From assembly GCF_021789175.1 (NCBI RefSeq), contig NZ_CP084560.1:3348001-3412000 (forward strand): 64,000 nt of DNA, written 5' to 3'. The DNA comes from Arthrobacter sp. FW306-2-2C-D06B (GTDB lineage: Bacteria; Actinomycetota; Actinomycetes; Actinomycetales; Micrococcaceae). Positions 49,373 to 58,287 of this stretch are shown here, one piece after another. The notes beneath the pieces are model-generated. The model did no database searches. It was given only the letters and a program-made list of their open reading frames with translations, and had not been told where the DNA came from. Every line of letters begins with the position of its first letter. Positions within the stretch are counted from its first letter, which is position 1. The translations under genes were made by a program, and so were the position numbers.

Positions 49373-50479
49373 TCAGGCGTCGGAGTTGTGGGCGATCGTG
49401 GCTGTTGCACGACGTTGGGCCCCGGGCGGGACGTCCGCCACGATGTCTTCGAGGAAAGCGAACCGTTTGAGCCACTGGCTGGACTGCCGCTCCCTCCGGG
49501 CGTTCGCTCGCTGCCACCAGTCGGCGATGTCACCCCAACCGGGCGCAGCAAGCGAGCCGCCCACTTCCTGCACCGCCAGCGAGGCGCAAAGATTGGCAAA
49601 GCGGAGCCGGTCCCCCAAGGGCCATCCGGCCAAGCAGCCCACAACAAACGCCGCACCGAAGCAGTCACCCGCTCCGGTGGGGTCGTACGCCGTCACGGGA
49701 AGCGACGGCACCCACTCCTCCTCGCCGGTTTCGGAATCCACGGCCATGGCTCCCTGCGCTCCCAGCGTCACTACAGCCACCGGAACCCGGTCGGCGAGGG
49801 TGTAGAGCGCGGACCAGGGGTTGTCCTTGCCGGTGAAGGCCATCGCTTCGCGTTGGTTCGGCATGAAGGCGTGGAAATTGCTGAGCTGGTCCAGCCGTTT
49901 CGACGACCACTCTCCCGTCGGATCCCATCCGGAGTCGCCGAAGAGTTTGACGCCGGCTTTCCTCGCCGCCAGCATCCAGGGCTCAGGTTCCGCGCCAAGA
50001 TCCGCGACGGCGGCGAGCGCCTTGGGCGGCTCGCCAATCAGTTCCGAGGCGCTCATCGGCGACGGGTGTCCGTGAGTGACCATGGAACGATCCTGGTCGA
50101 CACACAAGGAGACGGTCACGGGGGAATGCCAGCCCTCGAACCGCCTGGACAGAGAAAGATCCACGTGCTCCTGACTTTCCAGGATCCGCCAATTGAAGTC
50201 CCCGTACCCGTCATCGCCGAACGCCGCGGCGAGGCTGGTCCGCAACCCAAGCCGGGCAGCCGCGATGGCTTGGTTGGCCACGCCGCCGGGGCAGCTCCCC
50301 ATGCCTTGGCTCCACACTTCGGTACCCGGTTCCGGGCTTCGGTCCAGTCCGGTAAAGATGATGTCCTGGAACACGGTGCCGGTCAGCAGGAGATCGCAGC
50401 CTGAATCGGCCCCGTCCACCAGCACATCCCCTCGGATAGCGGCAAGGGGGTCGAATCGTGCCCTGGGCGTTGCGTCCAT
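49373..50479 (-). CDS. PfkB-family carbohydrate kinase
   Basis: A 368-residue ribokinase-like kinase. I start it at the ATG at 50479 (MDATPRARFDPLAA); the frame continues upstream to 50851 but that part is antisense to the GNAT gene. LLLTGTVFQDIIFTGLD opens the fold, then GGVANQAIAAARLGLRTSLAA. The ATP/catalytic motif is YDPTGAGDCFGAAFVVGCLAG with the base Asp. Substrate unknown: a sugar or nucleoside is likely. It lies 85 bp downstream of alr on the same strand as the neighbouring GNAT gene. Confidence 0.9.
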   Translation of the reverse strand: MDATPRARFDPLAAIRGDVLVDGADSGCDLLLTGTVFQDIIFTGLDRSPEPGTEVWSQGMGSCPGGVANQAIAAARLGLRTSLAAAFGDDGYGDFNWRILESQEHVDLSLSRRFEGWHSPVTVSLCVDQDRSMVTHGHPSPMSASELIGEPPKALAAVADLGAEPEPWMLAARKAGVKLFGDSGWDPTGEWSSKRLDQLSNFHAFMPNQREAMAFTGKDNPWSALYTLADRVPVAVVTLGAQGAMAVDSETGEEEWVPSLPVTAYDPTGAGDCFGAAFVVGCLAGWPLGDRLRFANLCASLAVQEVGGSLAAPGWGDIADWWQRANARRERQSSQWLKRFAFLEDIVADVPPGAQRRATATIAHNSDA

Positions 50480-50519
50480 GCACCGCAGACTACGCCGCGG
50501 CCACGATTGTGCATAGCTT

Positions 50520-51050
50520 TCAGAGCTCCTGGTACATGACGTGCAGCCCCACGTAGCCAAGGGTCGGATGCTGAAAGGCCTCGGGGATAGTCGCCAGGAT
50601 GCGGAAGCCCATGGACTGCCACAGTCCCACTGCGCGGACGTTGCTTTCGACCACGGCGTTGAACTGCATCGCCTTGAACCCAGCGTCCCGGGCGGCAACC
50701 AAGGAATAGGCGCAAAGTGCCCGGGCGATTCCTTGCCCGCCGTGATCGGCATGGACCATGTAGCCGGCGTTGGCCACGTGGCTTCCGCCGCCACCCTGGT
50801 TGGCGTGCAGTTCACCGGTACCCAGCACGTCGCCGTCGCGCACTGCCACAAAGGTCAGGCCGGGCGCTTCCTTGATCCATTTGCTTCGGGCAGCTTCTTC
50901 GGTAGTGTCGCGGTCCCAGGTGAAGGTCTCCCCTGCCCGGATCACGGGTTCCAGGACGGCCCAGATCCCGGGCCAGTCGCTTGCCCGGGCGGGCCGGATC
51001 TCGTATGTAACGGCCGCCGCCGTTCCTGTTTCGCTGTTTGAGTGGCTCAC
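50520..51050 (-). CDS. GNAT family N-acetyltransferase
   Basis: A 176-residue acetyltransferase with YEIRPARASDWPGIWAVLEPV at the start (quoted in part), AGYMVHADHGGQGIARALCAYSL as the CoA site, and MQFNAVVESNVRAVGLWQSMGF near the C-terminus. The pattern resembles phosphinothricin/amino-acid-type acetyltransferases, but the substrate cannot be told. It runs toward the PfkB gene with a 40-bp gap and is divergent from mshA. Confidence 0.85.
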   Translation of the reverse strand: MSHSNSETGTAAAVTYEIRPARASDWPGIWAVLEPVIRAGETFTWDRDTTEEAARSKWIKEAPGLTFVAVRDGDVLGTGELHANQGGGGSHVANAGYMVHADHGGQGIARALCAYSLVAARDAGFKAMQFNAVVESNVRAVGLWQSMGFRILATIPEAFQHPTLGYVGLHVMYQEL

Positions 51051-51199
51051 GTCCGTTACGGTATCAGCCCGCTCTACGATGCTGGCCCTGGTGGGCCGGC
51101 TGCAATGCCGGGGAGCTCAGGAGTAGTGTTTTCGCTGGGACGCAGAGGATTTATCGCTTTGCGGAACTTGTTGAATTGCGTTGGATACAGGAGGTAGCG

Positions 51200-52444
51200 G
51201 TGTCGTTGATCCGTCGCGTGGCCTTCCTGTCACTCCATACTTCGCCCATGGAGCAGCCGGGTTCGGGCGATGCGGGCGGCATGAATGTCTACGTCCGGGC
51301 GCTGGCCATGGCGTTGGCTGATCTTGGCGTGGAGGTAGAGATCTTCACGCGTTCGACGTCCGCCGGGCAGCCCGCCGTCGAACATCCAGGTCCCGGCGTC
51401 TGCGTCCACAACGTCCTGGCAGGCCCGCCCCGGAAACTGCCCAAGGAGGAACTGCCCGATCTTCTCCACGCCATGGTTGCCGAAGTCGAGAGGATCCGGC
51501 AGCGGCAACCGCACGGCCGTTACGACGCCATCCATTCGCACTACTGGGTGTCCGGTGTGGCCGGCCTCGAACTCTCCGCATTGTGGAACGTGCCGCTGAT
51601 CCACACGATGCACACGATGGCGAAGGTCAAGAACCTGGTGCTCGAATCCGGCGAGCGCCCGGAGCCGCGCCTGCGTGAAGACGGCGAACAAAAGATCGTC
51701 GATGGAGCCACGCGCCTCGTGGCCAACACTCCTGCCGAAGCCCAGGAGCTCGTGTCGCACTACGACGCCGATTTCGACCACATCGACATCGCTCCCCCCG
51801 GCGTTGACCTCACCGTGTTCACTCCCGCCTTCCGGGCCCGGTCCCGCGCCGAGCTTGGAGTGCGGCCCGGCAGTTTCCACTTGCTCTTCGCTGGACGCAT
51901 CCAGCGGCTCAAGGGACCGCAGGTTTTCATCGAAGCTGTTGGCATCCTCCGCAAGAGGCGGCCCGACATCGACCTCGAACTGACCATCCTGGGCGCCTTG
52001 AGCGGTGCCAAGGACTTCAATCTGCAGTCCTTTATCACTGCCGCGGGGCTGGACGACGTCGTAACTCACCGCGCGCCGGTCAAGGCGCCGAAGCTGGCGG
52101 GCTGGTTCCGTTCGGCCGACGTCGTGGTGATGCCTTCCTTCAGCGAATCGTTCGGGCTTGTTGCCCTGGAGGCGCAGGCCTGCGGGACTCCAGTGGTGGC
52201 CACCAACGTTGGTGGCCTGTCCCGTGCCGTTGCGGACGGGCGGACGGGTATTCTGGTCGACGGCCACGATCCTTCCCGCTGGGCCGACGTCATCGAAGCC
52301 CTGTACGACGATCCCCGGACCCGCGAAGACATGGGCCGCGCCGCGGCAGTCCACGCGGAGGCTTTCGGCTGGCACAGGACGGCCGCCATCGCGCTCGAGA
52401 GCTACCGCGCAGCCATCGGCGCTGTCCTCGTCCGACCGAGCTAG
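51200..52444 (+). CDS. mshA: D-inositol-3-phosphate glycosyltransferase
   Basis: GT4 retaining glycosyltransferase of 414 residues; it joins UDP-GlcNAc to inositol-3-phosphate, the first step of mycothiol synthesis. The start is the GTG at 51200 after [30 protein letters not shown] is the MshA-specific acceptor loop, then [35 protein letters not shown] and [19 protein letters not shown], the GT4 E-x7-E donor motif. ino1, which supplies the acceptor, lies 4.6 kb away on the other strand. Confidence 0.95.
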   Translation: MSLIRRVAFLSLHTSPMEQPGSGDAGGMNVYVRALAMALADLGVEVEIFTRSTSAGQPAVEHPGPGVCVHNVLAGPPRKLPKEELPDLLHAMVAEVERIRQRQPHGRYDAIHSHYWVSGVAGLELSALWNVPLIHTMHTMAKVKNLVLESGERPEPRLREDGEQKIVDGATRLVANTPAEAQELVSHYDADFDHIDIAPPGVDLTVFTPAFRARSRAELGVRPGSFHLLFAGRIQRLKGPQVFIEAVGILRKRRPDIDLELTILGALSGAKDFNLQSFITAAGLDDVVTHRAPVKAPKLAGWFRSADVVVMPSFSESFGLVALEAQACGTPVVATNVGGLSRAVADGRTGILVDGHDPSRWADVIEALYDDPRTREDMGRAAAVHAEAFGWHRTAAIALESYRAAIGAVLVRPS

Positions 52445-52450
52445 ACCCTC

Positions 52451-52652
52451 GCTCACAAACAAGCCCCCTCCCGGCGACCCGCGCTCACCTATCAGGGCAA
52501 TCCCGACGACGCCCGCTCACCTATCAGGGCAATTCCCCAAACGCTCGCTCACCTATCAGGGCAATTCCGACGACGCCCGCTCACCTATCAGGGCAATTCC
52601 CCAAACGCTCGCTCACCTATCAGGGCAATTCCCCAAACGCTCGCTCACCTGC
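52451..52652. repeat. 32-bp tandem repeat array 1 (seven units, two alternating types)
   Basis: GCTCAC, the reverse of the shared GTGAGC head, recurs at 52451, 52483, 52515, 52547, 52579, 52611 and 52643, exactly 32 bp apart each time. Read on the minus strand, full units are GTGAGCGGGCGTCGTC or GTGAGCGAGCGTTTGG, followed by GGAATTGCCCTGATAG. The two types alternate. The first and last units keep only the head. The array fills most of the mshA-fhs gap and ends about 57 bp before the fhs start. Confidence 0.92.
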
Positions 52653-52709
52653 GGGGGCACGACTGGTAGATTGTCGCGGACAGTGTTCCGCACAGAGTTG
52701 AGGACAAGG

Positions 52710-54404
52710 ATGTCTGAAAACAAGATCTCGAGCGACCTCGAAATTGCCCAGAATGCAGCGATACGTCCCATCGAGGAGATCGCGGAGCGTGCCGGGATCA
52801 ACGTCGATGCGTTGGAACTGTACGGGCGGTTCAAGGCGAAAATCGATCCGGCGAAGCTGCGTCTCCCGGACGTCAAACGCACGGGCAAGATAGTCCTCGT
52901 CTCGGCCATGTCCCCCACGCCGGCGGGTGAGGGGAAGTCCACAACCACGGTAGGCCTCGCCGATTCCTTGGCGCGGGCCGGTCACCGGGTGATGATCGCG
53001 CTACGCGAACCGTCCCTTGGACCGATCCTGGGCATGAAGGGAGGCGCGACCGGGGGCGGCTACTCCCAGGTTCTTCCGATGGACGAGATCAACCTGCATT
53101 TCACCGGCGACTTCCACGCGATCACCTCGGCCAATAACGCCCTGATGGCCCTCGTGGACAACCACATATTCCAAGGCAACGAGCTCAACATTGATCCGCG
53201 GCGCATGACGTTCAAACGGGTCCTCGATATGAACGACCGCTCGCTGCGCGAGGTCATCATCGGCCTGGGCGGGCCCGCTCAAGGCGTGCCGCGACAGGAC
53301 GGTTTCGACATCACCGTGGCCTCCGAAATCATGGCCGTCTTCTGCCTCGCAACGAACTTGGATGATCTGCGCGAGCGCCTCGGCCGCATCACTTTCGGAT
53401 ACAGCTATGACCGGCGGCCGGTCACCGTGGCCGACCTCGGTGTCCAGGGCGCGCTGACCATGCTGTTGAAGGACGCCATCAAACCGAATCTCGTGCAGAC
53501 GATCGCGGGAACCCCGGCTCTGGTGCATGGCGGCCCGTTCGCCAATATCGCGCACGGCTGCAACTCACTCATCGCCACCCGAACGGCCCAACAGCTCGCC
53601 GACATTGTGGTCACGGAGGCCGGCTTCGGCGCCGATCTCGGTGCCGAAAAGTACATGGACATCAAGTCGCGCATCGCAGACGTGGCGCCGTCGGCCGTCG
53701 TCGTGGTTGCAACGATCAGGGCTCTGAAAATGCAGGGCGGCGTCCCGAAGGAGCTTCTCAAGGAGCCCAACGTCGAGGCGCTGGCCGCCGGCGTCGAGAA
53801 CTTGAAACGGCATGTGCACAATGTCGAGAAGTTTGGCGTCACACCGGTTGTTGCAATCAACAAATTTGCGTCGGACACAACAGAAGAGCTCGAATGGCTG
53901 CTGGCTTGGTGCGCCCAGGAGGGAGTGCAGGTGGCTGTGGCGGACGTTTGGGGTCGCGGTGGAGGGGGCGACGGCGGTGATGAGCTCGCGGCGAAGGTCG
54001 CCGCGGCGGTGGCGGCAGCAGCGCCGTCGGACTTCCGCCATTTGTACCCCCTGAGTCTGTCCGTGGAGGACAAGATCCGCACGATCGTACAGGAAATCTA
54101 CGGCGCCGACGGCGTTGAGTTCTCGGTCCCTGCGCTCCGGCGTCTGGCGGACATCCGGAAAAATGGCTGGGGCGGAATGCCCGTTTGCATGGCGAAGACG
54201 CAGTATTCATTCACCGACGACGCCTCCCAGTTGGGCGCCCCCAAGGGGTTCACGGTGCACGTGCGCGAGCTGATTCCCAAGACCGGCGCGGGCTTCATCG
54301 TCGCGTTGACAGGCGCGGTCATGACCATGCCCGGCCTGCCCAAGGAGCCCGCCGCGATGCGGATGGACGTCGATGAGCAGGGAAACCCGGTGGGCCTCTT
54401 CTGA
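52710..54404 (+). CDS. fhs: Formate--tetrahydrofolate ligase
   Basis: ATP-dependent formation of 10-formyl-THF from formate, 564 residues. The start is the ATG at 52710 after GAGGACAAG. The P-loop is [20 protein letters not shown], with [20 protein letters not shown], the formate/folate region [18 protein letters not shown] and [18 protein letters not shown], all diagnostic. The gene is flanked on both sides by 32-bp repeat arrays (1 and 2). It feeds one-carbon units to purine and methionine synthesis. Confidence 0.96.
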   Translation: MSENKISSDLEIAQNAAIRPIEEIAERAGINVDALELYGRFKAKIDPAKLRLPDVKRTGKIVLVSAMSPTPAGEGKSTTTVGLADSLARAGHRVMIALREPSLGPILGMKGGATGGGYSQVLPMDEINLHFTGDFHAITSANNALMALVDNHIFQGNELNIDPRRMTFKRVLDMNDRSLREVIIGLGGPAQGVPRQDGFDITVASEIMAVFCLATNLDDLRERLGRITFGYSYDRRPVTVADLGVQGALTMLLKDAIKPNLVQTIAGTPALVHGGPFANIAHGCNSLIATRTAQQLADIVVTEAGFGADLGAEKYMDIKSRIADVAPSAVVVVATIRALKMQGGVPKELLKEPNVEALAAGVENLKRHVHNVEKFGVTPVVAINKFASDTTEELEWLLAWCAQEGVQVAVADVWGRGGGGDGGDELAAKVAAAVAAAAPSDFRHLYPLSLSVEDKIRTIVQEIYGADGVEFSVPALRRLADIRKNGWGGMPVCMAKTQYSFTDDASQLGAPKGFTVHVRELIPKTGAGFIVALTGAVMTMPGLPKEPAAMRMDVDEQGNPVGLF

Positions 54405-54407
54405 CGC

Positions 54408-54483
54408 GCGCTCACGTATGCGGCTCTTTCGGGAAACCCTCGCTCACGTATATGGCACTTTCGGGAAACGCGCGCTCACCTAC
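54408..54483. repeat. 32-bp tandem repeat array 2 (three heads)
   Basis: GCTCAC heads lie at 54410, 54442 and 54474, again exactly 32 bp apart. On the minus strand the two complete units are GTGAGCGAGGGTTTCC then CGAAAGAGCCGCATAC, and GTGAGCGCGCGTTTCC then CGAAAGTGCCATATAC. It begins 4 bp after the fhs stop codon, upstream of the DUF559-like gene. Confidence 0.88.
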
Positions 54484-54572
54484 AGCTCCCAAGGACGATA
54501 AGATCTAGAGCCGAATCCCAAGCCTGTGGATAACTTCTGCAGGCACCCGCCCATTTGCGCAACAATGCGGGT

Positions 54573-55532
54573 ATGCGAAACGAGTTTGCCCTTCCCACTG
54601 AACTGCTTTCAGGACCGTTCACGCTTGCCGAGGCCCTAGCCCAAGGTGTGCCGCGCAGCCGCCTGCTTCGCGCCGACGTCGAACGCGTCAGCCGTAGCCT
54701 CTACCGTCCGATCGGCTGGGACTTCGATCTTGAGGCCGCCGCCCGTGCGCTGTCCGCCGCTACCCCAGGGGCCTGGATCTCCCATGTGACGGCAGCGCGC
54801 CTTCGCTGTTCCTGCCTTCCGCCGTGGCTTGCCGATTCCACGGAACTGCACCTCAGCAAGCCCCGATCGGTGCCTGGAGCGCGTCGGAAAGGCGTGATCG
54901 GCCATAGGGTGATCGCCGCCGATGACGAGGTCGAATCCGTTGATGGAATACGCATAAGCACGCGCCCACGCACGTGGCTGGACATGGCCCGGCTGCTGCC
55001 ATTGAACGACCTCGTCTGTATGGGCGACGAGCTGATTCGCGTACCCCGCCAGGCGCTGGAAGGACGAGACATGCCGTTCGCGACCCTTGAAGAACTGCAC
55101 GCCTTGGTGAAGCGGCATCCAAATTTGCAGGGCGTCGTGCGCGCCCGGCAGGCGCTCGAACTGATGCGCGTAGGCGCGGATTCGGCGCCAGAGTCTCTGC
55201 TTCGCTTGGCCATGCTGGACGCTGGAATTCCCGAACCCGAACTTCAACTCAAGTTGCGAAGTGACGATCCGTTCTCGCCGTCGGCCGATTTGGGGTTCCG
55301 TCAAAGGCGGGTCGCCATTCAGTACGACGGCGGCCATCACCTCGCGGAGGCGCAGACACTCAGTGATCGACGCCGGAACAAAGCCTTCGAAGCGGCCGGG
55401 TGGACAGTACTAGTGTTCCGCAGGGACGATTTGGCGGATCGTTTCGAGCTGGCAACCAAGAAGATCAAGAAGGCACTGCGATCGGCGTGGGTCGATCCCG
55501 CCGTCACATCCGGCTTTGCAAGCGCCGTGTAG
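54573..55532 (+). CDS. DUF559/Vsr-like domain protein with AbiEi-like N-terminus
   Basis: A 319-residue protein of the actinobacterial type with an N-terminal winged-helix AbiEi-like part (GPFTLAEALAQGVPRSRLLR, then VSRSLYRP) and a C-terminal nuclease-like part (ESLLRLAMLDAGIPEPELQ, SADLGFRQRRVAIQYDGGHH, then GWTVLVFRRDDL). Candidate active-site residues are the Glu of ESLLR, Asp of ADLGF and Asp of QYDGG. I start at the ATG at 54573; the site is weak. Such genes are common, often multicopy, and of unknown function; toxin-antitoxin or DNA-repair roles are guesses. Repeat arrays 2 and 3 flank it. Confidence 0.8.
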   Translation: MRNEFALPTELLSGPFTLAEALAQGVPRSRLLRADVERVSRSLYRPIGWDFDLEAAARALSAATPGAWISHVTAARLRCSCLPPWLADSTELHLSKPRSVPGARRKGVIGHRVIAADDEVESVDGIRISTRPRTWLDMARLLPLNDLVCMGDELIRVPRQALEGRDMPFATLEELHALVKRHPNLQGVVRARQALELMRVGADSAPESLLRLAMLDAGIPEPELQLKLRSDDPFSPSADLGFRQRRVAIQYDGGHHLAEAQTLSDRRRNKAFEAAGWTVLVFRRDDLADRFELATKKIKKALRSAWVDPAVTSGFASAV

Positions 55533-55552
55533 TGAGCCGGCGTTAAACGACA

Positions 55553-55913
55553 GACGCCCGCTCACTTGTTGGTGAGCGAGCGTCCGCCCGAAACCCGACA
55601 TATGTGAGCGGGCGTCCGCCCGAAACCCGACATATGTGAGCGGGCGTCCGGCCAGAACCCGGCATACGTGAGCGGGCGTCCGGCCAGAACCCGGCATACG
55701 TGAGCGGGCGTCCGCCCGAAACCCGGCATACGTGAGCGAGCGTCCGCCCGAAACCCGACATATGTGAGCGGGCGTCCGCCCGAAACCCCACACACGTGAG
55801 CGAGCGTCCGGCCGAAACCCGGCATACGTGAGCGGGCGTCCGGCCGAAACCCGGCACATGTGAGCGGGCGTCCGGCCGAAACCCGGCCATATGTGAGCGC
55901 GCGTCCGGGCAGC
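55553..55913. repeat. 32-bp tandem repeat array 3 (eleven units) with inverted leading copy
   Basis: GTGAGCG heads lie at 55572, 55604, 55636, 55668, 55700, 55732, 55764, 55796, 55828, 55860 and 55893: ten steps, nine of 32 bp and the last 33. The unit reads GTGAGCGRGCGTCCG, then SCCGAAACCCG and a variable CATAC/ACATAT end. The left edge has an inverted head (55553-55565) facing the first unit across TTGTTG, forming a 13-bp hairpin with one mismatch. The array fills the 406-bp gap between the convergent DUF559-like and ino1 genes, so both transcripts may end in it. Confidence 0.93.
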
Positions 55914-55938
55914 CGGGCAGGCAGGGGAGGAAGCGGGG

Positions 55939-57024
55939 TTAGCGCTCGACGTCGCCTCGGATGAAGGCCTCGACCTTTTCGCGGGCGAGGTCGTCGTTGA
56001 ACTGCTCCGGCGGGGACTTCATGAAGTAGCTGGAAGCAGAGAGCAGCGGGCCGCCGATGCCACGGTCCAGGCCGATCTTGGCGGCTCGGATGGCGTCGAT
56101 GATCACGCCTGCGGAGTTCGGGGAGTCCCAGACCTCAAGCTTGTACTCGAGCGACACCGGGGCATCGCCGAAGTTGCGGCCTTCGAGGCGAACGAACGCC
56201 CACTTGCGGTCATCGAGCCAGGCGACGTAGTCCGACGGGCCGATGTGGACGTCGTCGGCGTGCAGGACGGCCTCGACGTTGGAAGTCACGGCCTGGGTCT
56301 TGGAGATCTTCTTGGATTCCAGGCGGTCGCGCTCCAGCATGTTCTTGAAGTCCATATTGCCGCCGACGTTGAGCTGGTACGTGCGGTCCAGCGTGACGCC
56401 GCGGTCTTCGAAGAGCTTGGCCATGACGCGGTGGGTGATCGTGGCGCCGATCTGGCTCTTGATGTCATCGCCGACGATCGGCACACCGGCGGCGGTGAAC
56501 TTGTCGGCCCATTCCTTGGTGCCCGCGATGAAGACGGGCAAGGCGTTGACGAAGGCAACCCCGGCGTCGATGGCGCACTGGGCGTAGAAGTGCGCGGCGT
56601 CCTCGGAACCAACGGGCAGGTAGCAGACCATGACGTCGGCCTTGGCTTCGCGCAGTGCGGCGACGATGTCCACTGCCTCTTCCGGAGCCTCGACGATGGT
56701 CTCGCGGTAGTACTTGCCCAGGCCGTCCAGGGTGTGGCCACGCTGTACGGTCACGCCAGTGGAAGGCACATCGGCGATCTTGATGGTGTTGTTCTCGCTT
56801 GCGCCGATGGCGTCAGCGAGGTCGAGTCCGACCTTCTTGCTGTCGACGTCGAAGGCAGCGACGAACTGGACGTCGTTGACGTGGTACTTGCCGAACTCAA
56901 CATGCATCAGACCCGGAATCGTGGCCTGGGGGTCGGCATCGCGATAGTAGTGGACACCTTGGACCAGCGAAGCGGCGCAGTTACCTACGCCGACAATGGC
57001 GACACGAATCGGATGTGAAGACAC
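55939..57024 (-). CDS. ino1: Inositol-3-phosphate synthase
   Basis: NAD-dependent cyclisation of glucose-6-phosphate to inositol-3-phosphate, 361 residues, the short actinobacterial/archaeal form. The NAD motif is [20 protein letters not shown]. Then [40 protein letters not shown] (quoted in part) and [23 protein letters not shown], which carries the catalytic Lys region (quoted in parts). The product feeds mycothiol through MshA and phosphatidylinositol. The start is the ATG at 57024. Confidence 0.95.
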   Translation of the reverse strand: MSSHPIRVAIVGVGNCAASLVQGVHYYRDADPQATIPGLMHVEFGKYHVNDVQFVAAFDVDSKKVGLDLADAIGASENNTIKIADVPSTGVTVQRGHTLDGLGKYYRETIVEAPEEAVDIVAALREAKADVMVCYLPVGSEDAAHFYAQCAIDAGVAFVNALPVFIAGTKEWADKFTAAGVPIVGDDIKSQIGATITHRVMAKLFEDRGVTLDRTYQLNVGGNMDFKNMLERDRLESKKISKTQAVTSNVEAVLHADDVHIGPSDYVAWLDDRKWAFVRLEGRNFGDAPVSLEYKLEVWDSPNSAGVIIDAIRAAKIGLDRGIGGPLLSASSYFMKSPPEQFNDDLAREKVEAFIRGDVER

Positions 57025-57138
57025 GGAACTCCTTTGAGAACTAACCTCAGGTGCCTAGCGCGTCAGTACCTGAATGTACGACGGCGTCTTAAAGGCACAG
57101 CGCCATTCGGCGCTCTTAGCATTGTAGCCAACCCAAAC

Positions 57139-57166
57139 GGGGCCGGCTTTGTTCCCAGCCGGCCCC
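57139..57166 (-). terminator. Terminator after the aldo/keto reductase
   Basis: GGGGCCGGCT (57139-57148) pairs perfectly with AGCCGGCCCC (57157-57166) around an 8-base loop. It is 24 bp beyond the reductase stop, between it and ino1, and on the minus strand is followed by GTTTGG. Confidence 0.75.
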
Positions 57167-57189
57167 GCAAGTGTGTTAAGTTTCCGAAT

Positions 57190-58227
57190 CTACTTCTGCG
57201 CCCACAGATTGATGTCAGATTCGACGGCGAACTCGTCAATCGCTGTCAGTTCCTCCGACGTGAAGTCGAGGTTGTTGATCGCGGACACGGTGTCCTCGAG
57301 CTGTGCCACGCTGGACGCCCCGACAAGCGCCGAGGTCACAGGCGAACCCTTCGGCTGAACGCGCAGGATCCAGGCGATAGCCATCTGGGCGAGGGTCTGC
57401 CCGCGGCCTTCGGCAATGGCGTTCAAACCACGCACCCGGCTGAGCTTTTCCTCGGTCAGCGCTGATTCGGACAGGAACCGTTCCTTGGCGGCGCGTGAAT
57501 CCGAGGGAATTCCGTTCAGGTACCGGTTGGTGAGCATCCCCTGTGCCAGCGGGGAGAAGGCGATGGATCCTGCGCCAACCTGGTCCAGCGTTTCGTAGAG
57601 GTTGGGCGAACCGTTCTCGGTCCAGCGGTTGAGCATGGAATAGCTGGGCTGGTGGATGAGCAGCGGCGTGCCCATTTCCTTGAGAATCCGGGCTGCCTCG
57701 AGGGTCTGCTCCGGGGTGTAGGAGGATATTCCGGCGTAGAGGGCCTTGCCGGAACGGACTGCGTGGTCCAGGGCGCCCATGGTTTCTTCCAGCGGGGTTT
57801 CGGGATCGGGACGGTGGCTGTAGAAGATGTCCACGTAGTCCAATCCCATGCGCTGAAGCGACTGGTCGAGGCTGGAGAGCAGGTACTTGCGGGAGCCCCA
57901 TTCTCCGTAGGGGCCGGGCCACATGTAGTAACCGGCCTTGGTGGAAAGGACGAGTTCGTCGCGGTACGGCTTGAAGTCGTCCTTCAGGTGGCGGCCGAAG
58001 TTCGTTTCAGCCGATCCGTCCGGCGGGCCATAGTTGTTGGCAAGGTCGAAGTGGTTGACTCCCAGGTCAAAGGCCCGCCGCAGGATGGCGCGCTGCTCTT
58101 CGAAACGCTTGTCGTCGCCGAAGTTGTGCCATAGTCCCAACGAGATCGCGGGAAGTTTGAGGCCGCTGCGTCCGACGCGGCGGTAGGGCATGGTTTCATA
58201 GCGGTTTTCCGCAGCCGAATAAGTCAT
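57190..58227 (-). CDS. Aldo/keto reductase, YghZ/MgrA type
   Basis: NADPH-dependent AKR of 345 residues of the L-glyceraldehyde-3-phosphate reductase (YghZ) branch. I start at the ATG at 58227 (MTYSAAENRYETMPYRR), the usual N-terminus of the branch, three codons inside the longest frame. The catalytic tetrad is visible: Asp and Tyr in NHFDLANNYGPP, Lys in VLSTKAGYYMW, His in IFYSHRPDPETP. The cofactor loop is GASSVAQLEDTVSAINNL. It may detoxify methylglyoxal and related aldehydes. Confidence 0.92.
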   Translation of the reverse strand: MTYSAAENRYETMPYRRVGRSGLKLPAISLGLWHNFGDDKRFEEQRAILRRAFDLGVNHFDLANNYGPPDGSAETNFGRHLKDDFKPYRDELVLSTKAGYYMWPGPYGEWGSRKYLLSSLDQSLQRMGLDYVDIFYSHRPDPETPLEETMGALDHAVRSGKALYAGISSYTPEQTLEAARILKEMGTPLLIHQPSYSMLNRWTENGSPNLYETLDQVGAGSIAFSPLAQGMLTNRYLNGIPSDSRAAKERFLSESALTEEKLSRVRGLNAIAEGRGQTLAQMAIAWILRVQPKGSPVTSALVGASSVAQLEDTVSAINNLDFTSEELTAIDEFAVESDINLWAQK

Positions 58228-58287
58228 ACCTACCATCCTGCCACCGCCTTCGAGCCTCGGAGGCCGATGTCCGTCATGTGGGCGCGG

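Noticed and set aside
55410..55890. Minus-strand reading frames of 87-149 codons with a repeating protein pattern
   Set aside because: They are translations of the 32-bp array; 32 is not a multiple of three, so the protein period is 96 bp. There is no ribosome site or family.
55553..55913. Possible CRISPR array
   Set aside because: The units abut with no unique spacers; both head and tail are repeated. No cas genes are present.
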